Of a DNA stretch of 64,000 bases, positions 36,434 to 49,809 are shown in pieces; position 1 is the first letter of the stretch; every line of letters begins with the position of its first letter. Both the position numbers and the translations under genes were made by a program. The notes under the pieces were generated by a model. The model ran no database searches and was not told where the DNA came from. It saw nothing but the letters and a program-made list of their open reading frames with translations. Source of the stretch: Auanema rhodensis (Eukaryota > Nematoda > Chromadorea > Rhabditida > Rhabditidae); NCBI GenBank assembly GCA_964057225.1, contig CAXKVF010000091.1:85341-149340 (forward strand). Reading direction: 5' to 3'.

Positions 36434-38545
36434 GGTTTTCAAAATTAGATTCTTCACGTCCATATTAGTCTAAAAACAAATTTTTATTGATATTGCTTCA
36501 TGGTAACCATGACTTTGAAATTTACGTGAACTTTAATTTATGCTAATTAAATGTACACGTGATGTGCACTTGGTATGTAACTCGCTTCACGTGAAAGATA
36601 AAGAGAAGCGGTTTTCAAAATTAGATTCCCCATGTCCATATTAGTCTAAAAACAAATTTTTATTGATATTGCTTCATGGTAACCATGACTTTGAAATTTA
36701 CGTGAACTTTAATTTATGCTAATTAAATGTACACGTGATGTGCACTTGGTATGTAACTCGCTTCACGTGAAAGATAAAGAGAAGCGGTTTTCAAAATTAG
36801 ATTCCCCATGTCCATATTAGTCTAAAAACAAATTTTTATTGATATTGGTTCATGGTAACCATGACTTTGAAATTTACGTGAACTTTAATTTATGCTAATT
36901 AAATGTACACGTGATGTGCACTTGGTATGTAACTCGCTTCACGTGAAAGATAAAGAGATGCGGTTTTCAAAATTAGATTACCCATGTCCATATTAGTCTA
37001 AAAACAAATTTTTATTGATATTGGTTCATGGTAACCATGACTTTGAAATTTACGTGAACTTTAATTTATGCTAATTAAATGTACACGTGATGTGCACTTG
37101 GTATGTAACTCGCTTCACGTGAAAGATAAAGAGATGCGGTTTTCAAAATTAGATTCTTCACGTCCATATTAGTCTAAAAACAAATTTTTATTGATATTGC
37201 TTCATGGTAACCATGACTTTGAAATTTACGTGAACTTTAATTTATGCTAATTAAATGTACACGTGATGTGCACTTGGTATGTAACTCGCTTCACGTGAAA
37301 GATAAAGAGAAGCGGTTTTCAAAATTAGATTCCCCATGTCCATATTAGTCTAAAAACAAATTTTTATTGATATTGCTTCATGGTAACCATGACTTTGAAA
37401 TTTACGTGAACTTTAATTTATGCTAATTAAATGTACACGTGATGTGCACTTGGTATGTAACTCGCTTCACGTGAAAGATAAAGAGAAGCGGTTTTCAAAA
37501 TTAGATTCCCCATGTCCATATTAGTCTAAAAACAAATTTTTATTGATATTGGTTCATGGTAACCATGACTTTGAAATTTACGTGAACTTTAATTTATGCT
37601 AATTAAATGTACACGTGATGTGCACTTGGTATGTAACTCGCTTCACGTGAAAGATAAAGAGATGCGGTTTTCAAAATTAGATTCCCCATGTCCATATTAG
37701 TCTAAAAACAAATTTTTATTGATATTGGTTCATGGTAACCATGACTTTGAAATTTACGTGAACTTTAATTTATGCTAATTAAATGTACACGTGATGTGCA
37801 CTTGGTATGTAACTCGCTTCACGTGAAAGATAAAGAGATGCGGTTTTCAAAATTAGATTCTCCATGTCCATATTAGTCTAAAAACAAATTTTTATTGATA
37901 TTGGTTCATGGTAACCATGACTTTGAAATTTACGTGAACTTTAATTTATGCTAATTAAATGTACACGTGATGTGCACTTGGTATGTAACTCGCTTCACGT
38001 GAAAGATAAAGAGATGCGGTTTTCAAAATTAGATTCCCCATGTCCATATTAGTCTAAAAACAAATTTTTATTGATATTGGTGCATGGTAACCATGACTTT
38101 GAAATTTACGTGAACTTTAATTTATGCTAATTAAATGTACACGTGATGTGCACTTGGTATGTAACTCGCTTCACGTGAAAGATAAAGAGATGCGGTTTTC
38201 AAAATTAGATTACCCATGTCCATATTAGTCTAAAAACAAATTTTTATTGATATTGGTTCATGGTAACCATGACTTTGAAATTTACGTGAACTTTAATTTA
38301 TGCTAATTAAATGTACACGTGATGTGCACTTGGTATGTAACTCGCTTCACGTGAAAGATAAAGAGATGCGGTTTTCAAAATTAGATTCCCCATGTCCATA
38401 TTAGTCTAAAAACAAATTTTTATTGATATTGGTTCATGGTAACCATGACTTTGAAATTTACGTGAACTTTAATTTATGCTAATTAAATGTACACGTGATG
38501 TGCACTTGGTATGTAACTCGCTTCACGTGAAAGATAAAGAGATGC
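36434..38545. repeat. Broken 16-mer copies: A-C+G-like, then A-G
   Basis: A, B, C and a GATTACCC monomer (36434-37137, 704 bp) are followed by A again at 37138 (GATTCTTCACG), B, C, D, E, F, G to 38369 and one GGTTCAT monomer. Types H-L with their GCTTCAT pair and CACGTGAGAG do not occur again downstream. This is the transition to the shorter derived unit. Confidence 0.78.
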
Positions 38546-40481
38546 GGTTTTCAAAATTAGATTCCCCATGTCCATATTAGTCTAAAAACAACTTTTTATT
38601 GATATTGGTGCATGGTAACCATGACTTTGAAATTTACGTGAACTTTAATTTATGCTAATTAAATGTACACGTGATGTGCACTTGGTATGTAACTCGCTTC
38701 ACGTGAAAGATAAAGAGATGCGGTTTTCAAAATTAGATTCCCCATGTCCATATTAGTCTAAAAACAAATTTTTATTGATATTGGTTCATGGTAACCATGA
38801 CTTTGAAATTTACGTGAACTTTAATTTATGCTAATTAAATGTACACGTGATGTGCACTTGGTATGTAACTCGCTTCACGTGAAAGATAAAGAGATGCGGT
38901 TTTCAAAATTAGATTCCCCATGTCCATATTAGTCTAAAAACAAATTTTTATTGATATTGGTGCATGGTAACCATGACTTTGAAATTTACGTGAACTTTAA
39001 TTTATGCTAATTAAATGTACACGTGATGTGCACTTGGTATGTAACTCGCTTCACGTGAAAGATAAAGAGATGCGGTTTTCAAAATTAGATTACCCATGTC
39101 CATATTAGTCTAAAAACAAATTTTTATTGATATTGGTTCATGGTAACCATGACTTTGAAATTTACGTGAACTTTAATTTATGCTAATTAAATGTACACGT
39201 GATGTGCACTTGGTATGTAACTCGCTTCACGTGAAAGATAAAGAGATGCGGTTTTCAAAATTAGATTCCCCATGTCCATATTAGTCTAAAAACAAATTTT
39301 TATTGATATTGGTTCATGGTAACCATGACTTTGAAATTTACGTGAACTTTAATTCATGCTAATTAAATGTACACGTGATGTGCACTTGGTATGTAACTCG
39401 CTTCACGTGAAAGATAAAGAGATGCGGTTTTCAAAATTAGATTCCCCATGTCCATATTAGTCTAAAAACAAATTTTTATTGATATTGGTGCATGGTAACC
39501 ATGACTTTGAAATTTACGTGAACTTTAATTTATGCTAATTAAATGTACACGTGATGTGCACTTGGTATGTAACTCGCTTCACGTGAAAGATAAAGAGATG
39601 CGGTTTTCAAAATTAGATTCCCCATGTCCATATTAGTCTAAAAACAAATTTTTATTGATATTGGTTCATGGTAACCATGACTTTGAAATTTACGTGAACT
39701 TTAATTTATGCTAATTAAATGTACACGTGATGTGCACTTGGTATGTAACTCGCTTCACGTGAAAGATAAAGAGATGCGGTTTTCAAAATTAGATTCTTCA
39801 CGTCCATATTAGTCTAAAAACAAATTTTTATTGATATTGCTTCATGGTAACCATGACTTTGAAATTTACGTGAACTTTAATTTATGCTAATTAAATGTAC
39901 ACGTGATGTGCACTTGGTATGTAACTCGCTTCACGTGAAAGATAAAGAGAAGCGGTTTTCAAAATTAGATTCCCCATGTCCATATTAGTCTAAAAACAAA
40001 TTTTTATTGATATTGCTTCATGGTAACCATGACTTTGAAATTTACGTGAACTTTAATTTATGCTAATTAAATGTACACGTGATGTGCACTTGGTATGTAA
40101 CTCGCTTCACGTGGAAGATAAAGAGATGCGGTTTTCAAAATTAGATTCCCCATGTCCATATTAGTCTAAAAACAAATTTTTATTGATATTGGTTCATGGT
40201 AACCATGACTTTGAAATTTACGTGAACTTTAATTTATGCTAATTAAATGTACACGTGATGTGCACTTGGTATGTAACTCGCTTCACGTGAAAGATAAAGA
40301 GATGCGGTTTTCAAAATTAGATTACCCATGTCCATATTAGTCTAAAAACAAATTTTTATTGATATTGCTTCATGGTAACCATGACTTTGAAATTTACGTG
40401 AACTTTAATTTATGCTAATTAAATGTACACGTGATGTGCACTTGGTATGTAACTCGCTTCACGTGAAAGATAAAGAGAAGC
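38546..40481. repeat. 11-mer HOR derived from the 16-mer (1936 bp)
   Basis: A new marker monomer, AACAACTTTTTA (38546), then GGTTCAT, F, G, N (AATTCATGC, 39250), O, P, A (39778), B (with CACGTGGAAG), C and a hybrid G/H monomer. G joins directly to N, so H-M are missing. The marker recurs 1936 bp later at 40482. Confidence 0.82.
40306..40481. repeat. Hybrid monomer, G-type left part and H-type right part
   Basis: The only monomer with GATTACCC that also has GCTTCAT and an AGAAGCGG end. Everywhere else GATTACCC goes with GGTTCAT, and AGAAGCGG nearly always with GCTTCAT. The simplest reading is an exchange or conversion within a monomer, between monomer positions about 18 and 63, joining G and H types. 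Confidence 0.75.
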
Positions 40482-42593
40482 GGTTTTCAAAATTAGATTC
40501 CCCATGTCCATATTAGTCTAAAAACAACTTTTTATTGATATTGGTGCATGGTAACCATGACTTTGAAATTTACGTGAACTTTAATTTATGCTAATTAAAT
40601 GTACACGTGATGTGCACTTGGTATGTAACTCGCTTCACGTGAAAGATAAAGAGATGCGGTTTTCAAAATTAGATTCCCCATGTCCATATTAGTCTAAAAA
40701 CAAATTTTTATTGATATTGGTTCATGGTAACCATGACTTTGAAATTTACGTGAACTTTAATTTATGCTAATTAAATGTACACGTGATGTGCACTTGGTAT
40801 GTAACTCGCTTCACGTGAAAGATAAAGAGATGCGGTTTTCAAAATTAGATTCCCCATGTCCATATTAGTCTAAAAACAAATTTTTATTGATATTGGTGCA
40901 TGGTAACCATGACTTTGAAATTTACGTGAACTTTAATTTATGCTAATTAAATGTACACGTGATGTGCACTTGGTATGTAACTCGCTTCACGTGAAAGATA
41001 AAGAGATGCGGTTTTCAAAATTAGATTACCCATGTCCATATTAGTCTAAAAACAAATTTTTATTGATATTGGTTCATGGTAACCATGACTTTGAAATTTA
41101 CGTGAACTTTAATTTATGCTAATTAAATGTACACGTGATGTGCACTTGGTATGTAACTCGCTTCACGTGAAAGATAAAGAGATGCGGTTTTCAAAATTAG
41201 ATTCCCCATGTCCATATTAGTCTAAAAACAAATTTTTATTGATATTGGTTCATGGTAACCATGACTTTGAAATTTACGTGAACTTTAATTCATGCTAATT
41301 AAATGTACACGTGATGTGCACTTGGTATGTAACTCGCTTCACGTGAAAGATAAAGAGATGCGGTTTTCAAAATTAGATTCCCCATGTCCATATTAGTCTA
41401 AAAACAAATTTTTATTGATATTGGTGCATGGTAACCATGACTTTGAAATTTACGTGAACTTTAATTTATGCTAATTAAATGTACACGTGATGTGCACTTG
41501 GTATGTAACTCGCTTCACGTGAAAGATAAAGAGATGCGGTTTTCAAAATTAGATTCCCCATGTCCATATTAGTCTAAAAACAAATTTTTATTGATATTGG
41601 TTCATGGTAACCATGACTTTGAAATTTACGTGAACTTTAATTTATGCTAATTAAATGTACACGTGATGTGCACTTGGTATGTAACTCGCTTCACGTGAAA
41701 GATAAAGAGATGCGGTTTTCAAAATTAGATTCTTCACGTCCATATTAGTCTAAAAACAAATTTTTATTGATATTGCTTCATGGTAACCATGACTTTGAAA
41801 TTTACGTGAACTTTAATTTATGCTAATTAAATGTACACGTGATGTGCACTTGGTATGTAACTCGCTTCACGTGAAAGATAAAGAGAAGCGGTTTTCAAAA
41901 TTAGATTCCCCATGTCCATATTAGTCTAAAAACAAATTTTTATTGATATTGCTTCATGGTAACCATGACTTTGAAATTTACGTGAACTTTAATTTATGCT
42001 AATTAAATGTACACGTGATGTGCACTTGGTATGTAACTCGCTTCACGTGGAAGATAAAGAGAAGCGGTTTTCAAAATTAGATTCCCCATGTCCATATTAG
42101 TCTAAAAACAAATTTTTATTGATATTGGTGCATGGTAACCATGACTTTGAAATTTACGTGAACTTTAATTTATGCTAATTAAATGTACACGTGATGTGCA
42201 CTTGGTATGTAACTCGCTTCACGTGAAAGATAAAGAGATGCGGTTTTCAAAATTAGATTACCCATGTCCATATTAGTCTAAAAACAAATTTTTATTGATA
42301 TTGGTTCATGGTAACCATGACTTTGAAATTTACGTGAACTTTAATTTATGCTAATTAAATGTACACGTGATGTGCACTTGGTATGTAACTCGCTTCACGT
42401 GAAAGATAAAGAGATGCGGTTTTCAAAATTAGATTCCCCATGTCCATATTAGTCTAAAAACAAATTTTTATTGATATTGGTTCATGGTAACCATGACTTT
42501 GAAATTTACGTGAACTTTAATTTATGCTAATTAAATGTACACGTGATGTGCACTTGGTATGTAACTCGCTTCACGTGAAAGATAAAGAGATGC
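40482..42593. repeat. 12-mer variant of the derived HOR (2112 bp)
   Basis: AACAACTTTTTA (40482), GGTTCAT, F, G, N, O, P, A, B (CACGTGGAAG, 41890), then three monomers: GGTGCAT, GATTACCC and GGTTCAT. It keeps the first nine types of the 11-mer but has a different tail, one monomer longer. Confidence 0.8.
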
Positions 42594-43473
42594 GGTTTTC
42601 AAAATTAGATTCCCCATGTCCATATTAGTCTAAAAACAACTTTTTATTGATATTGGTGCATGGTAACCATGACTTTGAAATTTACGTGAACTTTAATTTA
42701 TGCTAATTAAATGTACACGTGATGTGCACTTGGTATGTAACTCGCTTCACGTGAAAGATAAAGAGATGCGGTTTTCAAAATTAGATTCCCCATGTCCATA
42801 TTAGTCTAAAAATAAATTTTTATTGATATTGGTTCATGGTAACCATGACTTTGAAATTTACGTGAACTTTAATTTATGCTAATTAAATGTACACGTGATG
42901 TGCACTTGGTATGTAACTCGCTTCACGTGAAAGATAAAGAGATGCGGTTTTCAAAATTAGATTCCCCATGTCCATATTAGTCTAAAAACAAATTTTTATT
43001 GATATTGGTGCATGGTAACCATGACTTTGAAATTTACGTGAACTTTAATTTATGCTAATTAAATGTACACGTGATGTGCACTTGGTATGTAACTCGCTTC
43101 ACGTGAAAGATAAAGAGATGCGGTTTTCAAAATTAGATTACCCATGTCCATATTAGTCTAAAAACAAATTTTTATTGATATTGGTTCATGGTAACCATGA
43201 CTTTGAAATTTACGTGAACTTTAATTTATGCTAATTAAATGTACACGTGATGTGCACTTGGTATGTAACTCGCTTCACGTGAAAGATAAAGAGATGCGGT
43301 TTTCAAAATTAGATTCCCCATGTCCATATTAGTCTAAAAACAAATTTTTATTGATATTGGTTCATGGTAACCATGACTTTGAAATTTACGTGAACTTCAA
43401 TTTATGCTAATTAAATGTACACGTGATGTGCACTTGGTATGTAACTCGCTTCACGTGAAAGATAAAGAGATGC
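42594..43473. repeat. Start of a third derived copy (five monomers)
   Basis: AACAACTTTTTA at 42594, then AAAATAAATTT with GGTTCAT, F, G (GATTACCC at 43122) and a GGTTCAT monomer with AACTTCAATTT. No GATTACCC monomer occurs from here until about 62.1 kb, so this is the right border of the 16-mer-related region. Confidence 0.75.
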
Positions 43474-44881
43474 GGTTTTCAAAATTAGATTCTTCATGTC
43501 CATATTAGTCTAAAAACAAATTTTTATTGATATTGCTTCATGGTAACCATGACTTTGAAATTTACGTGAACTTTAATTTATGCTAATTAAATGTACACGT
43601 GATGTGCACTTGGTATGTAACTCGCTTCACGTGAAAGATAAAGAGATGCGGTTTTCAAAATTAGATTCCCCATGTCCATATTAGTCTAAAAACAAATTTT
43701 TATTGATATTGGTTCATGGTAACCATGACTTTGAAATTTACGTGAACTTTAATTTATGCTAATTAAATGTACACGTGATGTGCACTTGGTATGTAACTCG
43801 CTTCACGTGAAAGATAAAGAGATGCGGTTTTCAAAATTAGATTCCCCATGTCCATATTAGTCTAAAAACAAATTTTTATTGATATTGGTTCATGGTAACC
43901 ATGACTTTGAAATTTACGTGAACTTTAATTCATGCTAATTAAATGTACACGTGATGTGCACTTGGTATGTAACTCGCTTCACGTGAAAGATAAAGAGATG
44001 CGGTTTTCAAAATTAGATTCTTCATGTCCATATTAGTCTAAAAACAAATTTTTATTGATATTGGTGCATGGTAACCATGACTTTGAAATTTACGTGAACT
44101 TTAATTTATGCTAATTAAATGTACACGTGATGTGCACTTGGTATGTAACTCGCTTCACGTGAAAGATAAAGAGATGCGGTTTTCAAAATTAGATTCCCCA
44201 TGTCCATATTAGTCTAAAAACAAATTTTTATTGATATTGCTTCATGGTAACCATGACTTTGAAATTTACGTGAACTTTAATTTATGCTAATTAAATGTAC
44301 ACGTGATGTGCACTTGGTATGTAACTCGCTTCACGTGAAAGATAAAGAGATGCGGTTTTCAAAATTAGATTCCCCATGTCCATATTAGTCTAAAAACAAA
44401 TTTTTATTGATATTGCTTCATGGTAACCATGACTTTGAAATTTACGTGAACTTTAATTTATGCTAATTAAATGTACACGTGATGTGCACTTGGTATGTAA
44501 CTCGCTTCACGTGAAAGATAAAGAGATGCGGTTTTCAAAATTAGATTCCCCATGTCCATATTAGTCTAAAAACAAATTTTTATTGATATTGGTTCATGGT
44601 AACCATGACTTTGAAATTTACGTGAACTTTAATTTATGCTAATTAAATGTACACGTGATGTGCACTTGGTATGTAACTCGCTTCACGTGAAAGATAAAGA
44701 GATGCGGTTTTCAAAATTAGATTCTTCATGTCCATATTAGTCTAAAAACAAATTTTTATTGATATTGGTGCATGGTAACCATGACTTTGAATTTTACGTG
44801 AACTTTAATTTATGCTAATTAAATGTACACGTGATGTGCACTTGGTATGTAACTCGCTTCACGTTAAAGATAAAGAGATGC
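43474..44881. repeat. Transition and 6-mer HOR copy 1
   Basis: Two transition monomers (43474 with GATTCTTCATG+GCTTCAT; 43650 GGTTCAT), then six: GGTTCAT+AATTCATGC (43826), GATTCTTCATG+GGTGCAT (44002), GCTTCAT, GCTTCAT, GGTTCAT, and GATTCTTCATG+GAATTTTACG with a CACGTTAAAG end (44706). The last four types recur in the next block, 1056 bp on. Confidence 0.72.
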
Positions 44882-46817
44882 GGTTTTCAAAATTAGATTC
44901 CCCATGTCCATATTAGTCTAAAAACAAATTTTTATTGATATTGCTTCATGGTAACCATGACTTTGAAATTTACGTGAACTTTAATTTATGCTAATTAAAT
45001 GTACACGTGATGTGCACTTGGTATGTAACTCGCTTCACGTGAAAGATAAAGAGATGCGGTTTTCAAAATTAGATTCCCCATGTCCATATTAGTCTAAAAA
45101 CAAATTTTTATTGATATTGGTGCATGGTAACCATGACTTTGAAATTTACGTGAACTTTAATTTATGCTAATTGAATGTACACGTGATGTGCACTTGGTAT
45201 GTAACTCGCTTCACGTGAAAGATAAAGAGATGCGGTTTTCAAAATTAGATTCCCCATGTCCATATTAGTCTAAAAACAAATTTTTATTGATATTGCTTCA
45301 TGGTAACCATGACTTTGAAATTTACGTGAACTTTAATTTATGCTAATTAAATGTACACGTGATGTGCACTTGGTATGTAACTCGCTTCACGTGAAAGATA
45401 AAGAGATGCGGTTTTCAAAATTAGATTCCCCATGTCCATATTAGTCTAAAAACAAATTTTTATTGATATTGCTTCATGGTAACCATGACTTTGAAATTTA
45501 CGTGAACTTTAATTTATGCTAATTAAATGTACACGTGATGTGCACTTGGTATGTAACTCGCTTCACGTGAAAGATAAAGAGATGCGGTTTTCAAAATTAG
45601 ATTCCCCATGTCCATATTAGTCTAAAAACAAATTTTTATTGATATTGGTTCATGGTAACCATGACTTTGAAATTTACGTGAACTTTAATTTATGCTAATT
45701 AAATGTACACGTGATGTGCACTTGGTATGTAACTCGCTTCACGTGAAAGATAAAGAGATGCGGTTTTCAAAATTAGATTCTTCATGTCCATATTAGTCTA
45801 AAAACAAATTTTTATTGATATTGGTGCATGGTAACCATGACTTTGAATTTTACGTGAACTTTAATTTATGCTAATTAAATGTACACGTGATGTGCACTTG
45901 GTATGTAACTCGCTTCACGTTAAAGATAAAGAGATGCGGTTTTCAAAATTAGATTCCCCATGTCCATATTAGTCTAAAAACAAATTTTTATTGATATTGG
46001 TGCATGGTAACCATGACTTTGAAATTTACGTGAACTTTAATTTATGCTAATTAAATGTACACGTGATGTGCACTTGGTATGTAACTCGCTTCACGTGAAA
46101 GATAAAGAGATGCGGTTTTCAAAATTAGATTCCCCATGTCCATATTAGTCTAAAAACAAATTTTTATTGATATTGGTGCATGGTAACCATGACTTTGAAA
46201 TTTACGTGAACTTTAATTTATGCTAATTAAATGTACACGTGATGTGCACTTGGTATGTAACTCGCTTCACGTGAAAGATAAAGAGATGCGGTTTTCAAAA
46301 TTAGATTCCTCATGTCCATATTAGTCTAAAAACAAATTTTTATTGATATTGGTTCATGGTAACCATGACTTTGAAATTTACGTGAACTTTAATTTATGCT
46401 AATTAAATGTACACGTGATGTGCACTTGGTATGTAACTCGCTTCACGTGAAAGATAAAGAGATGCGGTTTTCAAAATTAGATTCCCCATGTCCATATTAG
46501 TCTAAAAACAAATTTTTATTGATATTGCTTCATGGTAACCATGACTTTGAAATTTACGTGAACTTTAATTTATGCTAATTAAATGTACACGTGATGTGCA
46601 CTTGGTATGTAACTCGCTTCACGTGAAAGATAAAGAGATGCGGTTTTCAAAATTAGATTCCCCATGTCCATATTAGTCTAAAAACAAATTTTTATTGATA
46701 TTGGTTCATGGTAACCATGACTTTGAAATTTACGTGAACTTTAATTTATGCTAATTAAATGTACACGTGATGTGCACTTGGTATGTAACTCGCTTCACGT
46801 GAAAGATAAAGAGATGC
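44882..46817. repeat. 11-mer precursor of the 17-mer (1936 bp)
   Basis: GCTTCAT; GGTGCAT+TTGAATG (45058); GCTTCAT; GCTTCAT; GGTTCAT; GATTCTTCATG+GAATTTT+CACGTTAAAG (45762); then GGTGCAT, GGTGCAT, GATTCCTCATG+GGTTCAT (46290), GCTTCAT, GGTTCAT. The first six and last two types equal the ends of the 17-mer that follows, which differs mainly by six extra monomers in the middle. Confidence 0.75.
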
Positions 46818-49809
46818 GGTTTTCAAAATTAGATTCCCCATGTCCATATTAGTCTAAAAACAAATTTTTATTGATATTGCTTCATGGTAACCATGACTTT
46901 GAAATTTACGTGAACTTTAATTTATGCTAATTAAATGTACACGTGATGTGCACTTGGTATGTAACTCGCTTCACGTGAAAGATAAAGAGATGCGGTTTTC
47001 AAAATTAGATTCCCCATGTCCATATTAGTCTAAAAACAAATTTTTATTGATATTGGTGCATGGTAACCATGACTTTGAAATTTACGTGAACTTTAATTTA
47101 TGCTAATTGAATGTACACGTGATGTGCACTTGGTATGTAACTCGCTTCACGTGAAAGATAAAGAGATGCGGTTTTCAAAATTAGATTCCCCATGTCCATA
47201 TTAGTCTAAAAACAAATTTTTATTGATATTGCTTCATGGTAACCATGACTTTGAAATTTACGTGAACTTTAATTTATGCTAATTAAATGTACACGTGATG
47301 TGCACTTGGTATGTAACTTGCTTCACGTGAAAGATAAAGAGATGCGGTTTTCAAAATTAGATTCCCCATGTCCATATTAGTCTAAAAACAAATTTTTATT
47401 GATATTGCTTCATGGTAACCATGACTTTGAAATTTACGTGAACTTTAATTTATGCTAATTAAATGTACACGTGATGTGCACTTGGTATGTAACTCGCTTC
47501 ACGTGAAAGATAAAGAGATGCGGTTTTCAAAATTAGATTCCCCATGTCCATATTAGTCTAAAAACAAATTTTTATTGATATTGGTTCATGGTAACCATGA
47601 CTTTGAAATTTACGTGAACTTTAATTTATGCTAATTAAATGTACACGTGATGTGCACTTGGTATGTAACTCGCTTCACGTGAAAGATAAAGAGATGCGGT
47701 TTTCAAAATTAGATTCTTCATGTCCATATTAGTCTAAAAACAAATTTTTATTGATATTGGTGCATGGTAACCATGACTTTGAATTTTACGTGAACTTTAA
47801 TTTATGCTAATTAAATGTACACGTGATGTGCACTTGGTATGTAACTCGCTTCACGTTAAAGATAAAGAGATGCGGTTTTCAAAATTAGATTCCCCATGTC
47901 CATATTAGTCTAAAAACAAATTTTTATTGATATTGGTGCATGGTAACCATGACTTTGAAATTTACGTGAACTTTAATTTATGCTAATTAAATGTACACGT
48001 GATGTGCACTTGGTATGTAACTCGCTTCACGTGAAAGATAAAGAGATGCGGTTTTCAAAATTAGATTCCCCATGTCCATATTAGTCTAAAAACAAATTTT
48101 TATTGATATTGGTGCATGGTAACCATGACTTTGAAATTTACGTGAACTTTAATTTATGCTAATTAAATGTACACGTGATGTGCACTTGGTACGTAACTCG
48201 CTTCACGTGAAAGATAAAGAGATGCGGTTTTCAAAATTAGATTCCCCATGTCCATATTAGTCTAAAAACAAATTTTTATTGATATTGGTTCATGGTAACC
48301 ATGACTTTGAAATTTACGTGAACTTTAATTTATGCTAATTAAATGTACACGTGATGTGCACTTGGTTTGTAACTCGCTTCACGTGAAAGATAAAGAGATA
48401 CGGTTTTCAAAATTAGATTCCCCATGTCCATATTAGTCTAAAAACAAATTTTTATTGATATTGGTGCATGGTAACCATGACTTTGAAATTTACGTGAACT
48501 TTAATTTATGCTAATTAAATGTACACGTGATGTGCACTTGGTATGTAACTCGCTTCACGTGAAAGATAAAGAGATGCGGTTTTCAAAATTAGATTCCCCA
48601 TGTCCATATTAGTCTAAAAACAAATTTTTATTGATATTGGTTCATGGTAACCATGACTTTGAAATTTACGTGAACTTTAATTTATGCTAATTAAATGTAC
48701 ACGTGATGTGCACTTGGTATGTAACTCGCTTCACGTGAAAGATAAAGAGATGCGGTTTTCAAAATTAGATTCCCCATGTCCATATTAGTCTAAAAACAAA
48801 TTTTTATTGATATTGGTGCATGGTAACCATGACTTTGAAATTTACGTGAACTTTAATTTATGCTAATTAAATGTACACGTGATGTGCACTTGGTATGTAA
48901 CTCGCTTCACGTGAAAGATAAAGAGATGCGCTTTTCAAAATTAGATTCCCCATGTCCATATTAGTCTAAAAACAAATTTTTATTGATATTGGTGCATGGT
49001 AACCATGACTTTGAATTTTACGTGAACTTTAATTTATGCTAATTAAATGTACACGTGATGTGCACTTGGTATGTAACTCGCTTCACGTGAAAGATAAAGA
49101 GATGCGGTTTTCAAAATTAGATTCCCCATGTCCATATTAGTCTAAAAACAAATTTTTATTGATATTGGTGCATGGTAACCATGACTTTGAAATTTACGTG
49201 AACTTTAATTTATGCTAATTAAATGTACACGTGATGTGCACTTGGTATGTAACTTGCTTCACGTGAAAGATAAAGAGATGCGGTTTTCAAAATTAGATCC
49301 CCCATGTCCATATTAGTCTAAAAACAAATTTTTATTGATATTGGTGCATGGTAACCATGACTTTGAAATTTACGTGAACTTTAATTTATGCTAATTAAAT
49401 GTACACGTGATGTGCACTTGGTATGTAACTCGCTTCACGTGAAAGATAAAGAGATGCGGTTTTCAAAATTAGATTCCCCATGTCCATATTAGTCTAAAAA
49501 CAAATTTTTATTGATATTGCTTCATGGTAACCATGACTTTGAAATTTACGTGAACTTTAATTTATGCTAATTAAATGTACACGTGATGTGCACTTGGTAT
49601 GTAACTCGCTTCACGTGAAAGATAAAGAGATGCGGTTTTCAAAATTAGATTCCCCATGTCCATATTAGTCTAAAAACAAATTTTTATTGATATTGGTTCA
49701 TGGTAACCATGACTTTGAAATTTACGTGAACTTTAATTTATGCTAATTAAATGTACACGTGATGTGCACTTGGTATGTAACTCGCTTCACGTGAAAGATA
49801 AAGAGATGC
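46818..49809. repeat. 17-mer HOR copy 1 (2992 bp)
   Basis: Bar codes: GCTTCAT; TTGAATG (46994); GCTTCAT with AACTTGCTTC (47170); GCTTCAT; GGTTCAT; CACGTTAAAG (47698); reference; GTACGTAAC (48050); GGTTTGTAAC with AGATACGG end (48226); reference; GGTTCAT; reference type; GCGCTTTT with GAATTTT (48930); AACTTGCTTC (49106); GATCCCCC (49282); GCTTCAT; GGTTCAT. Each unusual marker recurs 2992 bp later up to the GATCCCCC monomer. Confidence 0.88.

Larger units (their letters stand above)
23058..38545. repeat. HOR domain: 16-mer family (unit 2816 bp)
   Basis: Sixteen monomer types, named A-P: A GATTCTTCACG+GCTTCAT+AGAAGCGG end; B GCTTCAT+AGAAGCGG; C, D GGTTCAT; E GATTCTCC+GGTTCAT; F GGTGCAT; G GATTACCC+GGTTCAT; H GCTTCAT+AGAAGCGG; I GCTTCAT; J GGTTCAT with CACGTGAGAG; K, L GGTTCAT; M CACGTGCTGTG; N AATTCATGC; O GGTGCAT; P GGTTCAT. 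GAATTTTACG, common elsewhere, is absent from the whole domain. Copies are broken by nested 5-mer and 8-mer duplications and by deletions. This is the longest domain and the one with the most complex HOR. Confidence 0.85.
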
